Shown here: positions 8,860 through 16,642 of the stretch, piece by piece
Numbering within the stretch: the first letter of the stretch is position 1
Layout of the letters: each line of letters opens with the position of its first letter
Origin: Gammaproteobacteria bacterium
Lineage (GTDB): Bacteria > Pseudomonadota > Gammaproteobacteria > JACCYU01
Direction: 5' to 3'
DNA length: 43,852 nt
NCBI GenBank assembly: GCA_013696315.1
Contig: JACCYU010000099.1
Coordinates: 1 to 43,852 of the forward strand
Notes under the pieces: model-generated
Databases searched by the model: none
Seen by the model: the letters and a program-made list of their open reading frames with translations, nothing else
Told to the model about the DNA's origin: nothing
Made by a program: the position numbers and the translations under genes

Positions 8860-10197
8860 ATGAAGCAGCACCCTATTGTCGTCATCGGCGGCGGTTACGC
8901 CGGTTTGCTTACCGCACGACAGCTCGCGGCAGCGCAGATCCCATTTACTTTGTACGAAGCATCGAAAAACATCGCCGGTCTCGCCTCTACGTTCAAGGAT
9001 GTCGAAGGTTACAGCTACGACTTTGGGACCCATCTCATTACCAACCGGCTGGCGCAGACGCTGGGCGTCGACGCGCGATGCCGGGATGTTGAGTATTTCG
9101 GTGAAAGCGTGGTTCTCCACGGCAAGGTCTACAGCTATCCATTCGGTCTCATTACCGTCCCGAAATTCTGCTTGAGCGCACTCAAGCAGCGCTTGAGCGG
9201 CGCACCCGATGGAGCCGCGCTGGATGCTGCGGCCTGGGCCGAAGCGGCTTTCGGTCGCGACCTCGCCCGCGAGGTCGCGATTCCGCTCATGGAGAAGCTG
9301 ACAGGCGCCTCAGCCGCGGAGCTGTCGCCGACGATCAGCAATAAGCTGCCCAATGTCCTGCGGACGGTAATGCTGCGCATTGCTGGGCGTCTCTCGCGCA
9401 AGGCGGTGGCGATCGGCTACTGCCAGGATCTGCCAGAGAAGGCGAGCGTCTGGCATGCCTACCCGACAGGTGGGATCGCGATGATTTGTGAGCACCTGCT
9501 GGAAGGCATCGATGGCAATGTCAAGCTCGAATCCCCCGTCCAGAAGATTCACGTGGAGAATGGCGCTGTCGTCGGCGTCGATGTGAATGGCCAGACCCAA
9601 CCCGCTGCCGCGGTCGTCAGTACAGCACCGGTGAACGTTCTGCCGAGACTGATTTCCGGTACGGACCGCCTCGAGTACTTGAAGGAGTTTCGCTACAGCA
9701 ACATGATTTTCGTCAATTTGTTCCTCAACGGCCGAAACCTGATGCCCAACGTGGCGGTGTGGTTCCCGGAAAAACAGTATGACTTCTTCCGCGTGCAGGA
9801 GCCGCCCATCTGTCTGCCTTGGACGGCTCCCGAGGGCCAGACCTATTTCACCGTCGATATTGGCTGTCATGTAGGGGATCAACACTGGAGTGCGGATGAC
9901 GAAGCGCTCGCCGCGACGTGTCTCGACCAGCTCCAGTCCGTCGTACCCGACATCAAGTCACGTTATAGAGGCGCGCGCGTATTGCGCACTAAGATTGCTT
10001 ATCCTGTTTACCTTCTTGCCTACGAGGAAGAACGGAAGAGTTTCTCACGCGACTCCGGTCTCAAAGGTTTGTACAGTGTCGGGCGAAATGGCGAATTCGC
10101 CCATATTCTGATGGAAGACGTCTACCTCCGGACCACCCAGCGGGTCGGCAGGATGATCGAGGATCTTAACCGCATTCCCGGCCAGCGTTTCCACTGA
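8860..10197 (+). CDS. FAD-dependent amine-oxidase/PPOX-fold oxidoreductase
   Basis: A 445-residue soluble flavoprotein. The N terminus has a Rossmann dinucleotide-binding motif, VVIGGGYAGLLTARQ, followed by the acidic end of beta-2 in LYEASKNIAGLAST. YDFGTHLIT matches the second conserved flavin contact of the amine oxidase/protoporphyrinogen oxidase/UDP-galactopyranose mutase superfamily. A C-terminal GLYSVGRNGEFAHILMEDV matches the region that closes over FAD. Start choice rests on AGAGGTC about nine bases before the ATG. Homologues often occur in cell-surface sugar clusters as well as in heme and carotenoid synthesis; the neighbours here favour a sugar or lipid-linked intermediate as substrate. 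The actual substrate cannot be read from the sequence. The methyltransferase follows after 26 bp and is probably co-transcribed. Confidence 0.8.
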   Translation: MKQHPIVVIGGGYAGLLTARQLAAAQIPFTLYEASKNIAGLASTFKDVEGYSYDFGTHLITNRLAQTLGVDARCRDVEYFGESVVLHGKVYSYPFGLITVPKFCLSALKQRLSGAPDGAALDAAAWAEAAFGRDLAREVAIPLMEKLTGASAAELSPTISNKLPNVLRTVMLRIAGRLSRKAVAIGYCQDLPEKASVWHAYPTGGIAMICEHLLEGIDGNVKLESPVQKIHVENGAVVGVDVNGQTQPAAAVVSTAPVNVLPRLISGTDRLEYLKEFRYSNMIFVNLFLNGRNLMPNVAVWFPEKQYDFFRVQEPPICLPWTAPEGQTYFTVDIGCHVGDQHWSADDEALAATCLDQLQSVVPDIKSRYRGARVLRTKIAYPVYLLAYEEERKSFSRDSGLKGLYSVGRNGEFAHILMEDVYLRTTQRVGRMIEDLNRIPGQRFH

Positions 10198-10223
10198 GCG
10201 CATTCACGAAGGAGTGTAAATCT

Positions 10224-11054
10224 ATGTCCGTTGCTCAATCACGGCCGGTCCTGCTCGGATCGCGCTACCTCCCGAGCCACCAAGAAAACCGCATGAAAAA
10301 TGAGGGCGGCGTCGAGTACGCTCGCAAGTTGTTCTACGACGGCATCAATCCGAATCTAGTGTTCTTGCTGAACAATCGCTTTCTCTGGATGCAGAAATTT
10401 ATCGATCCGCAGAAAAGCTGCGGTATCGAAGTCGGCTGTGGCCAAGGATATGGCAAGGATATATTGCAGGCTAAATCATACTTACTCACCGATTGCGCAG
10501 ATCACGAATGGCTAGACGTCAAACATGTCGATGCGCTCAGCACGCCTTTTGAGAACAATGCCTTTGATTTCGTCGTCGCGTCGAACATGATTCATCATGT
10601 ACCCTTCCCGATAGTTTTCTTTAAAGAAATGCAGCGCATCCTCAAGGTGGGCGGACGAATGCTGATCCAGGATGTGAACTGTTCGCTGTTGATGCGCGTC
10701 ATGCTCCATCTCATGCGTATCGAGGGCTATTCTTACGATGTCAATGTGTTCGACCCGAACACACCGGCCAACGACACCCAAGATCTTTGGTCCGGGAACA
10801 ATGCGGTTCCCAACATGCTATTCGACGATGAGGATCGCTTCCACCGGGAAATTCCGTTCTTCCGCATTACCGATCGAGGGTGCAGTGAGGTATTGGCGTA
10901 TCTGGTGAGTGGCGGCGTTACCGCCAAAACCTTCTTTATCCCGTTGCCACGATGGGTGCTTCAGACCTTAAAATGGATCGATGATGGGTTGACAACGCTC
11001 GCGCCGCAGATCTTCGCGCTCCAGCGCCGGATAGTACTCGAGCGTGTTGCCTAG
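10224..11054 (+). CDS. class I SAM-dependent methyltransferase
   Basis: A 276-residue protein with the Methyltransf_11 fold. Motif I is GIEVGCGQGYG, the acidic loop and motif II follow at LDVKHVDALSTPF, FDFVVASNMIHHV is the post-II region and RILKVGGRMLIQDV is the motif III region. The C-terminal half (about 130 residues) is more variable and contains hydrophobic stretches near the end, so it may associate with the membrane. GAAGGAG lies nine bases before the ATG, the best ribosome binding site of the cluster. It is 26 bp after the flavoprotein gene, so the two probably form one transcript. Likely a modifying enzyme for the sugar, lipid or glycan made by this block; the target is unknown. Confidence 0.85.
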   Translation: MSVAQSRPVLLGSRYLPSHQENRMKNEGGVEYARKLFYDGINPNLVFLLNNRFLWMQKFIDPQKSCGIEVGCGQGYGKDILQAKSYLLTDCADHEWLDVKHVDALSTPFENNAFDFVVASNMIHHVPFPIVFFKEMQRILKVGGRMLIQDVNCSLLMRVMLHLMRIEGYSYDVNVFDPNTPANDTQDLWSGNNAVPNMLFDDEDRFHREIPFFRITDRGCSEVLAYLVSGGVTAKTFFIPLPRWVLQTLKWIDDGLTTLAPQIFALQRRIVLERVA

Positions 11055-11191
11055 CAATCCCGGATCGAACACGATCGCGCGTTGACAGGAAGGCTCGTCC
11101 GAGCCCGTGAGCCGTATGAAGGACCGCCGTCCGGGCGGAGAAATGCTAATGTTGAAGTAGCGGGCGACCGGAGTCAGCCGACAAGCTGTAG

Positions 11192-11226
11192 TCCTCCCAG
11201 TCCTCCCAGTCCTCCCAGTCCTCCCA
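11192..11226. repeat. 9-bp tandem repeat (about 3.9 copies)
   Basis: The unit TCCTCCCAG is repeated at 11192, 11201 and 11210, with a fourth copy ending in CAT at 11219 and a decayed fifth (TCCTCCGAG) just after. The tract lies about 65 bp upstream of the SMR-type transporter gene, in its presumed leader or promoter region. Such short tandem repeats can change copy number by slippage. The repeat is pyrimidine-rich on the plus strand, so it is anti-Shine-Dalgarno-like rather than a ribosome binding site. Confidence 0.9.
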
Positions 11227-11291
11227 TCCTCCGAGTGGCCCGTCTTCGGCGGCCGAGGTCTCTTCTTACAACCATTGAGGTGATCTAGGCC

Positions 11292-11636
11292 ATGAATGCA
11301 TGGTTTATCCTATTCTTCGTGGCGTTCATCAACAGCATAGCCGGCCTGCTGCTTAAGCAATCGCGCGTGGTCGCAGAGGGGAGTTCATTGTTCTTGCTCG
11401 TGTACTCGCCCTGGTTTATCGCGGCATGTCTATGTTACCTGGTCAATACATTTCTGTTCGCCAAGGCCCTGGATTACCTGCCAGTCTCCTTGGTCTATCC
11501 AGCCTACGCCGGAGCCGGTTTCGCGCTTATCGCCATCGCGGGCAACTACCTTTTCGGAGAGCGTTTGGGCATGCACCAGTGGCTCGGCATCGTGCTAATC
11601 GCAGCCGGTATACTGACGGCCTCTCGAGGGCAGTGA
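11292..11636 (+). CDS. SMR/EamA-type small transporter (ArnE-like)
   Basis: A 114-residue protein with four membrane helices (about residues 3-20, 33-55, 62-85 and 93-110). It resembles half-size EamA/SMR transporters, including the ArnE/ArnF subunits that flip undecaprenyl-phosphate-aminoarabinose. YPAYAGAGFALIAIAG followed by GERLGMHQWLGIVLI is the classic pattern of helices 3 and 4. A Glu in helix 1, as in EmrE (Glu14), is absent; this favours a lipid-sugar carrier over a cation/drug antiporter. Such proteins dimerise. GAGGTGATC lies upstream of the ATG. In this cluster it is the natural candidate to move the polyprenyl-phosphate sugar across the inner membrane for the GT-C-like transferase. 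That role is inferred from context. Confidence 0.75.
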   Translation: MNAWFILFFVAFINSIAGLLLKQSRVVAEGSSLFLLVYSPWFIAACLCYLVNTFLFAKALDYLPVSLVYPAYAGAGFALIAIAGNYLFGERLGMHQWLGIVLIAAGILTASRGQ

Positions 11637-11642
11637 GACCTT

Positions 11643-11658
11643 AGTCGCACCGGCGACT
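11643..11658. terminator. small hairpin between convergent genes
   Basis: AGTCGC (11643-11648) and GCGACT (11653-11658) form a 6-bp stem with a 4-base loop. It sits in the 21-bp gap between the transporter gene and the converging flavin reductase gene, overlapping the latter's stop codon. There is only a short T run, so termination would be weak. Confidence 0.35.
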
Positions 11659-12209
11659 TACTCGGGTGATTGCAGAGCGCAGGGTTGCTGCGCACCGTCT
11701 ACATGCGTGTAGACGCCACGATAAAAAAGCAGCGGCCTACGTTCAGGCCGGTGTTCAAAACGCAACACCTCGCCCACGAAGATGACGTGGTCGCCGCCAC
11801 CGTACGTGTGATGGATGCGGCACTCGAAGCGCGCCAGCGCCCCGGCTAGGAACGGACAGCCGGTGTCGGTCAACACGTAATCGCAACCGTTCCATTTGTC
11901 GATGAGCGCCTTAGAAAATCGGTGGGCCAGTTCCTGCTGATCGGCACTCAAGATGTTGACTGCGAAGTTGTGGCTGCAGAGGAACGCCTTCAGGCTGTAA
12001 GCGCTGCGGTCCAGGCTGAACAGCACCAGCGGCGGGTCCATCGACACGGAGTTGAAGGAATTGGCGGTGATGCCAATCAGCTCATCGTGCGGACCGCGAG
12101 CGGTGATCATCGTAACACCGGTGGCGAAGCACCCGAGCGCGTCTCGAAATTCACGCGCATCCATAGTGAGCTTAAATGGAATGGCCTCATCGGGATATCG
12201 AGCGTTCAT
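11658..12209 (-). CDS. flavin reductase-like FMN-binding protein
   Basis: A 183-residue protein of the flavin reductase-like (FMN split-barrel) family. These supply reduced flavin to partner monooxygenases or act as small flavin oxidoreductases. The pattern FRDALGCFATGVTMITA, then GITANSFNSVSMDPPLVLFS and FAVNILSADQQELAHRF is characteristic, and the C-terminal THVDGAQ ends the domain. The ATG at 12209 has AAGGA at good spacing and starts just before the domain, so the longer upstream open frame is not coding. No monooxygenase partner is visible nearby. It reads against the sugar cluster and may not be related to it. Confidence 0.85.
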   Translation of the reverse strand: MNARYPDEAIPFKLTMDAREFRDALGCFATGVTMITARGPHDELIGITANSFNSVSMDPPLVLFSLDRSAYSLKAFLCSHNFAVNILSADQQELAHRFSKALIDKWNGCDYVLTDTGCPFLAGALARFECRIHHTYGGGDHVIFVGEVLRFEHRPERRPLLFYRGVYTHVDGAQQPCALQSPE

Positions 12210-13640
12210 CAGCAGTATCCTTGTTTTGCACCTGGTGGACGGCGCATCAGGCGGGTACGCGCCTCGTCTGTGGACAATAGACAAGAACTTGGCCACGGTC
12301 GCCTGAATGCGCTCTTGAAATTGTAACGCTTGATGCCGGGCCAAGCTGGCGCGGTTCGGTTCCCGCAGCCGAGGCCTCAAAGAAGCCGCAGCAGTGGTGA
12401 CCAAGCAAGCTTCGCGGCCAAAGCCGCTCTGACGGCGATATCGTCACGCGCCGCAGGAGCGACCATCTTCGACAAACCGCAATGCTCGCTGTGGAGCACA
12501 CGCTCGTTGAGCGACTGGTTCCGATAGTCGAGCGACTGCGCCCCTAGCAGCGCCATATTACCGACAAACTGGCGCAGCACCTCGTTGGTTGGTGCCATCG
12601 CGCCCACTGCGGATCGAATTTGAAGCCGAGTCCACAATGAGGTTCACTGCCCCATGTCTTGGTTTCCGTCACCGCTGCGTGCCTGTGGCCCTCAAAGCAA
12701 ATTCTCAAGAAAACAACCCTTGTTTCTATTTCGGATTCATCTCGGGTATAAGAACTTAATCGCCCCTTTTCGTCGCCTAGGAAAAGTACCGCTGGGTAAG
12801 TGAGTTGTCAAACATGCTAGTCCTCGCTATAGGATCGGGACTCTTCAGGGCGGCCCAAGGCGACAAATGTTCACACCATTTCGCGTCTCGCGCGAGTGAA
12901 GGTCAAGGGGGAGTATCGGCTCAGTGGCTGAACCGGATTTAAGCGTATCCGTTTGCTCGGAAAGGGGACCACGGTCTAGGAGACGTTTGCATCTCGCTGG
13001 CGAGATATTGTCATTAGTTGTGGCCGAGATAGACCTCGTTCATTAGACAGGCGGGCTTGGCCACCATGCTCTTATAAACGACTAGACTACCTGACTTCAC
13101 GCATTCAGCCGCTTATCGGATAACCGTTTACGCGCCTGGCGGTGGCGCAGAGGCCGCGTCGTTCGACCGCATCATTGTTCTGGTGTAGGGGCCCATCGTC
13201 GAGATGGTCATCCGTCGGAGTTGCGACTTCGGCGCGGCTATTCGACAATATGTGGCGGATGCAGGCGGAGGGTCTCAGCGGCGACGATATAGCAGCGGCT
13301 CAATTCACTAGCGACAGCAAGCTTACCGCGCAGGCATCGGGCCCGAGTGCACAGGGCCGCATCACACGGGGCAATAGTTTTTTAAGGTCTGCGATCGTTT
13401 GTAGTGTCAGTTTCGTAGGCCGGACGTGCTAGGCTTTCTGCGAGCCCGGGTTCCGCGTTATCACCAATTCACGCTCCCGATCTTTTGGCTTAACTTTCCC
13501 GTATGTTGGGGTTCGGCAGGGGTTCCAACGTATAGGGTAGTATGACGATAGCATGTGCGGGAACGTGCGGCAATAATCTCCTTTGTATGAATGGCTTAAA
13601 GCTAAATGGCTCTATTCGCGGAGGATTTAAACTCGCTTAA
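12210..13640. other. long intergenic stretch, no intact gene
   Basis: About 1.4 kb with no gene I can support. Open frames exist (for example minus strand 12377-12637 and plus strand 13142-13432), but they lack ribosome binding sites and recognisable motifs and look like chance or decayed sequence. The composition is more even and AT-richer than the genes to the right. It leads directly into the tRNA fragment, consistent with the eroded end of an integrated element. No integrase remnant was recognisable. Confidence 0.45.
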
Positions 13641-13645
13641 TTTGC

Positions 13646-13691
13646 TTTCACACGGCAGGGGTCGCTGGTTCGATCCCAGCATCGCCCACCA
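13646..13691 (+). tRNA. 3' half of tRNA-Val(CAC), likely attachment-site scar
   Basis: This is a partial tRNA. The anticodon loop TTCACAC (13647-13653, anticodon CAC), the 3' strand of the anticodon stem GGCAG, a five-base variable loop, the T arm GCTGG-TTCGATC-CCAGC (13664-13680), the acceptor 3' strand ATCGCCC, discriminator A and encoded CCA (13689-13691) are all present and correctly spaced. The 5' half is missing: upstream sequence gives no D arm or acceptor 5' strand, and the five bases that should pair with GGCAG match only partly (TTGCT instead of CTGCC). Tyrosine integrases commonly recombine in this part of a tRNA and leave such a copy at the far end of the island. It is not a functional tRNA. 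Confidence 0.85.
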
Positions 13692-14093
13692 ATTGAACTC
13701 ACCTGAATTTTCCTGCCACATCTTCTGTAGGGTGGATGAAGGCGGGGCGCACTGTGCAAAATCGTTATGAACGAACAGTGCGCGTACTCCACGGCGGCTG
13801 TCGATGGCTACACTCGCAAAGCATGCGTGTGCTTGTCGAATGGGGTGGCGGGCTCTATTCGCCCTACCGCGCTGTACGCGCCCATAAGCAATGAGCCATC
13901 GTTCGAGAAGGGCCTGTCTCGACCAATGGACGCACCTTCGCGGCCGATACGATTGCCAAACCGGCGTGCGCGCGCCATCCCCCGCTTGGAGACGTTCCAG
14001 CAAGGTAGGCACTGAGCTGAACCTTGCGACACGGACGCCGCCAAAGAGAACCCTGCCCGCGATCGCAGGCAAGGTCATCCTGGCCGATCATCG
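13692..14093. other. intergenic with palindromic repeat element
   Basis: No gene is recognised in these 400 bp. From about 13727 to 13868 lies a patchy palindromic element: it opens with GTAGGGTGGATGAAGG, holds a perfect 9-bp inverted pair GCGCACTGT (13747-13755) and ACAGTGCGC (13775-13783), and closes near GGGCTCTATTCGCCCTAC. This resembles the GTAGGGTGGAT-type intergenic repeats scattered in many proteobacterial genomes. Minus-strand frames across it and the tRNA fragment are artefacts. Confidence 0.45.
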
Positions 14094-14753
14094 CTATTGC
14101 GGCTGTTTGACCGTGCGCAAATAGGGTTTGTGCGTCTTGAAGCCTTGCGGATATTTCTTCCGGGCCTCGTCGTCCGATACCGAGGTCGGGATGATGACGT
14201 CGTCGCCATCCTGCCAGTTGACGGGTGTTGCGACCTGGTGTTTGGCGGTCAGTTGCAGGGAGTCGATCGCGCGCAGCACTTCATCGAAGTTGCGGCCCGT
14301 GGTCATTGGATAGATGAGTATAAGCTTGAGTTTTTTGTCCGGTCCGACCACGTACACGTTGCGCACGGTAGCGTTGTCCGCGGGCGTGCGACCTTTGGCG
14401 TCGCCGTAAGCTTCCGCGGGCAGCATATCGTATAGCTTGGCGATGCTTAAGTCGGGATCGCCTATCATGGGGTAATTAGGCGCGGTGCCCTGCGTTTCCT
14501 CGATGTCCTTCGCCCATTTGCTGTGATCGCCGACCGGATCCACGCTCAAGCCAATGATCTTGACATTGCGCTTGTCGAACTCGGGCTTGATGCGCGCCAT
14601 GTAGCCCAGCTCGGTGGTGCAAACGGGGGTGAAATCCTTGGGATGCGAGAACAGCACGGCCCAGCCGTCACCGATCCATTTGTGAAAGTCGATCTGGCCT
14701 TCGGTGGTTTCGGCCTTGAAATCGGGCGCGGTGTCTCCGAGTCTTAGTGACAT
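14094..14753 (-). CDS. 1-Cys peroxiredoxin (Prx6 type)
   Basis: A 219-residue peroxiredoxin of the 1-Cys Prx6/AhpC-TSA subgroup, which reduces hydrogen peroxide and organic peroxides in the cytoplasm. FSHPKDFTPVCTTELG carries the peroxidatic Cys with the preceding Thr; GLSVDPVGDHSKWAKDI and FPMIGDPD-like NYPMIGDPDLSIAKLYDML follow. The C-terminal dimerisation domain (TPVNWQDGDDVIIPTSV) is the mark of the Prx6 group. The length matches the family. The start at 14753 has GGAGGATC in front, so the longer frame upstream is not used. It is the first clear housekeeping-type gene to the right of the tRNA scar. Confidence 0.95.
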   Translation of the reverse strand: MSLRLGDTAPDFKAETTEGQIDFHKWIGDGWAVLFSHPKDFTPVCTTELGYMARIKPEFDKRNVKIIGLSVDPVGDHSKWAKDIEETQGTAPNYPMIGDPDLSIAKLYDMLPAEAYGDAKGRTPADNATVRNVYVVGPDKKLKLILIYPMTTGRNFDEVLRAIDSLQLTAKHQVATPVNWQDGDDVIIPTSVSDDEARKKYPQGFKTHKPYLRTVKQPQ

Positions 14754-14971
14754 TATGATCCTCCAGGTAGTGGCGTAAGTAAGGGGTATATAAACTTCGG
14801 GCGGTCTCATTTCAAGACCGCCGCCGTGTTCAAGACTAGATCATCCTGGGGCAATGACCCGCAAGCGGAAATTTCGACCCTGATGCGCCTCGGTACGGTG
14901 TCGTTTCGGGGGGCAAGTTAACGCTGCTATAAAAATTACAACGTGGCGTAAATATTACAATCGCCCCTAGT

Positions 14972-15215
14972 CTAATGCGCCCGGGTCAATGCGCCTGATA
15001 GCGCTTGAGCCTTGTTGTACATGGTCTTGAGGCTGATACCAAGCGCCCGTGAAACCCCCGCGCTCATGGCCAAACAATTTATTACCCTTCAGACTTGCCG
15101 GCAGCGCACCACTATTGCGCACCCACTGAGTCTGTGGGTGCAAGTTCGCCACCAGATCATTGCCCGCGCCACGTTCGCCTTCAATCGCCCCCAGGGAGAT
15201 TGCGCGCAGGGCGGA
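14972..15215 (-). pseudogene. sigma-54 activator (NtrC-type) remnant with internal deletion
   Basis: Read on the minus strand, one frame runs AIEGERGAGNDLVANLH, NSGALPASL and LFGHERGGFTGA. This matches the Walker A region (normally GETGTGKELVA, here with the lysine changed to Asn), the NCGALP strand and the GAFTGA loop of sigma-54 activators. Right after GGFTGA the homology jumps, one frame over, to SRALGISLKTMYNKAQ, the Fis-type DNA-binding helix-turn-helix at the end of these proteins, ending at a TAG (14972-14974). So roughly 200 or more residues of the AAA+ core, including Walker B, are missing, and the N-terminal receiver domain is not seen. It is a dead gene. It is not a copy of the intact regulator at 35,432, whose motifs differ. 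Confidence 0.8.
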
Positions 15216-15632
15216 AGGTAGGTTCCAGACCCTTAATCTATTCGGAAAGTACTAGTGTAAAGCTCGGATCATCATCGACAGGGACGTGACGCATAGAACT
15301 CCCCTGATGTTTTCGCGCGGCATGCTGACTATAAGTGATGCGCCCGTGAAGCGCGGTAACGCCCCCAGCGCAGTCGATATTCAGCCGATGACGATAACAG
15401 GTCCCCCTTTGAAACATAAATCTCGAGCGTTTCTCTCAAAGTCACCTCGGTGCTGGCTCGCACTGCTTCGCCAGAATGCGGATCGTCTTATGGGCAATGT
15501 CGACACCGTCCCGGCGCCGCGAGCACTCCGAAATGCCCGAATTATTCTCGCCGCTGATCCAGAACTTTGGTACACCGCTTGCTTCGCAATTCGCCAGACT
15601 CTTTGTACGGTAATCAGACACAGGAGATTGCA
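15216..15632. other. intergenic, nothing recognised
   Basis: About 415 bp between the sigma-54 activator remnant and the CsbD gene. No further parts of the remnant's regulator could be found upstream of its Walker A region. Short minus-strand frames here show no motif. The promoter of the CsbD gene should lie in the last part. Confidence 0.35.
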
Positions 15633-15887
15633 ATGTCGAGTCACCCATTGACGGGTAGCGACTGGTCCAGGCTCAAGGCATTCATCCAGCAGGATCTGGC
15701 AGGCGTTACCGAGGCTGATCTCGCCTCCTGCGAGGGCCAGCGCGAAAAGCTGGTGACGAAGCTGCAGGAGATTTACGGGATCACGGCCGATGAAGCCGAA
15801 GGCGCGGTGGCGTATTATGAACAGCGGATCGCGATGTGGTATCGCTCGCGGCTGACCGGGTCGGCGCCGCTGAAGTCACGCCACTAG
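15633..15887 (+). CDS. CsbD/YjbJ-like stress protein
   Basis: An 84-residue small protein of the CsbD family (like E. coli YjbJ). The family pattern is visible: SDWSRLKAFIQQDLAGVTEA, then DLASCEGQREKLVTKLQEIYG and DEAEGAVAYYEQ. Members are abundant, mostly helical and induced by general stress; their biochemical role is not settled. AGGAG lies seven bases before this ATG, which sets the start and excludes the longer open frame. A possible extra C-terminal tail (RSRLTGSAPLKSRH) goes past the usual end. Confidence 0.85.
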   Translation: MSSHPLTGSDWSRLKAFIQQDLAGVTEADLASCEGQREKLVTKLQEIYGITADEAEGAVAYYEQRIAMWYRSRLTGSAPLKSRH

Positions 15888-16354
15888 GCGCGACGCAGGT
15901 GATGCGCGCGGCGCCCGCGGGTCTGGGCGCGATGCCGGGCCGACGTCGCGAGTTCATCGGCAGCACGCGCAGGAATCGCGAGGAACCGTTGAGCATAACA
16001 GTGACTACATCTGACGCAGTTAACAGTTGATAAAATTATTTTTCCACCAGGCGCGTTTTAGATATATACTGCGCTCATTCCGAAACGACAGTTCATAGAG
16101 GTTTCAATTAGCGCGATGCGTTAGCGTCCATTCTCCCATTGCGGGCTCTTTTTGAGCCTAAACCGTTTGATCGCCTCCTCTTCCCCTCCCCACTTGATCG
16201 AACGGTTTTTTTTGCGCGGCTTACAGCGACCTGACTATCGTATGGAATCAATCGTACTGCTGGATCAAAATGCATTTGCGTCGATGACGACTTTGGCCGA
16301 TTGGACCGTTAACATCGAATATAATAAAAATCTCATCCAAACGGAGTAGCTCTC
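15888..16354. other. intergenic with two hairpins
   Basis: No gene is seen in these 467 bp. There is an AT-rich patch near 16030-16070 with a TATACT box (around 16065), a candidate promoter without a convincing -35. A hairpin GGCTC-TTTTT-GAGCC lies at 16144-16158, followed by the longer inverted repeat described separately. A 65-codon plus-strand frame over the hairpins (from 16152) has no support. Confidence 0.4.
16160..16213 (+). terminator. inverted repeat with T tract
   Basis: AAACCGTTTGATC (16160-16172) pairs with GATCGAACGGTTT (16196-16208) with one mismatch and is followed by a run of eight T (16206-16213). The loop is pyrimidine-rich and about 23 bases. The T run makes it look like a rho-independent terminator, perhaps for a short transcript starting near 16070, but the long loop is unusual. 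Confidence 0.5.
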
Positions 16355-16609
16355 ATGCGATATAAATCAGATCGCGCACGCGACGCGCTGGAACAGGCCG
16401 TGGAACGCGCCTCGGATGCCGGACAGCGGCTGAAAGAATTGGGTACCGCTATCGAAGAGCGCGCCTACGACACGGCGCGGAGCACCCGCCGCGCGTCCGA
16501 GGATTACGCTGGCCGCCTGCGTGACTGCGTGGTGGATTACCCGCTGGCATCGATCGGCGTCGCGGTGGCCGTGGGCGCGTTTCTCTCGGTGCTGTTCGCC
16601 CGGCGGTAG
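16355..16609 (+). CDS. DUF883/ElaB-YqjD-like membrane-anchored protein
   Basis: An 84-residue protein with a charged helical N-terminal part (Glu/Arg/Ala-rich, residues 1-60) and a C-terminal membrane anchor, YPLASIGVAVAVGAFLSVLF, followed by ARR. This layout is typical of the DUF883 family (ElaB, YqjD), inner-membrane proteins that can bind ribosomes in stationary phase. Family members usually end in GXXXG-helix-RR, as here. CGGAG is nine bases before the ATG. It lies close to the CsbD gene, another general-stress gene. Confidence 0.8.
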   Translation: MRYKSDRARDALEQAVERASDAGQRLKELGTAIEERAYDTARSTRRASEDYAGRLRDCVVDYPLASIGVAVAVGAFLSVLFARR

Positions 16610-16642
16610 GCCGGTTTTGCCAGTGTGCTGTCACGCCGCACA

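Noticed and set aside
13602-14078. Minus-strand ORF containing MLGSNQRPLPCE
   Set aside because: This peptide is the well-known false translation of the complement of a tRNA 3' end. The ORF crosses the tRNA-Val fragment.
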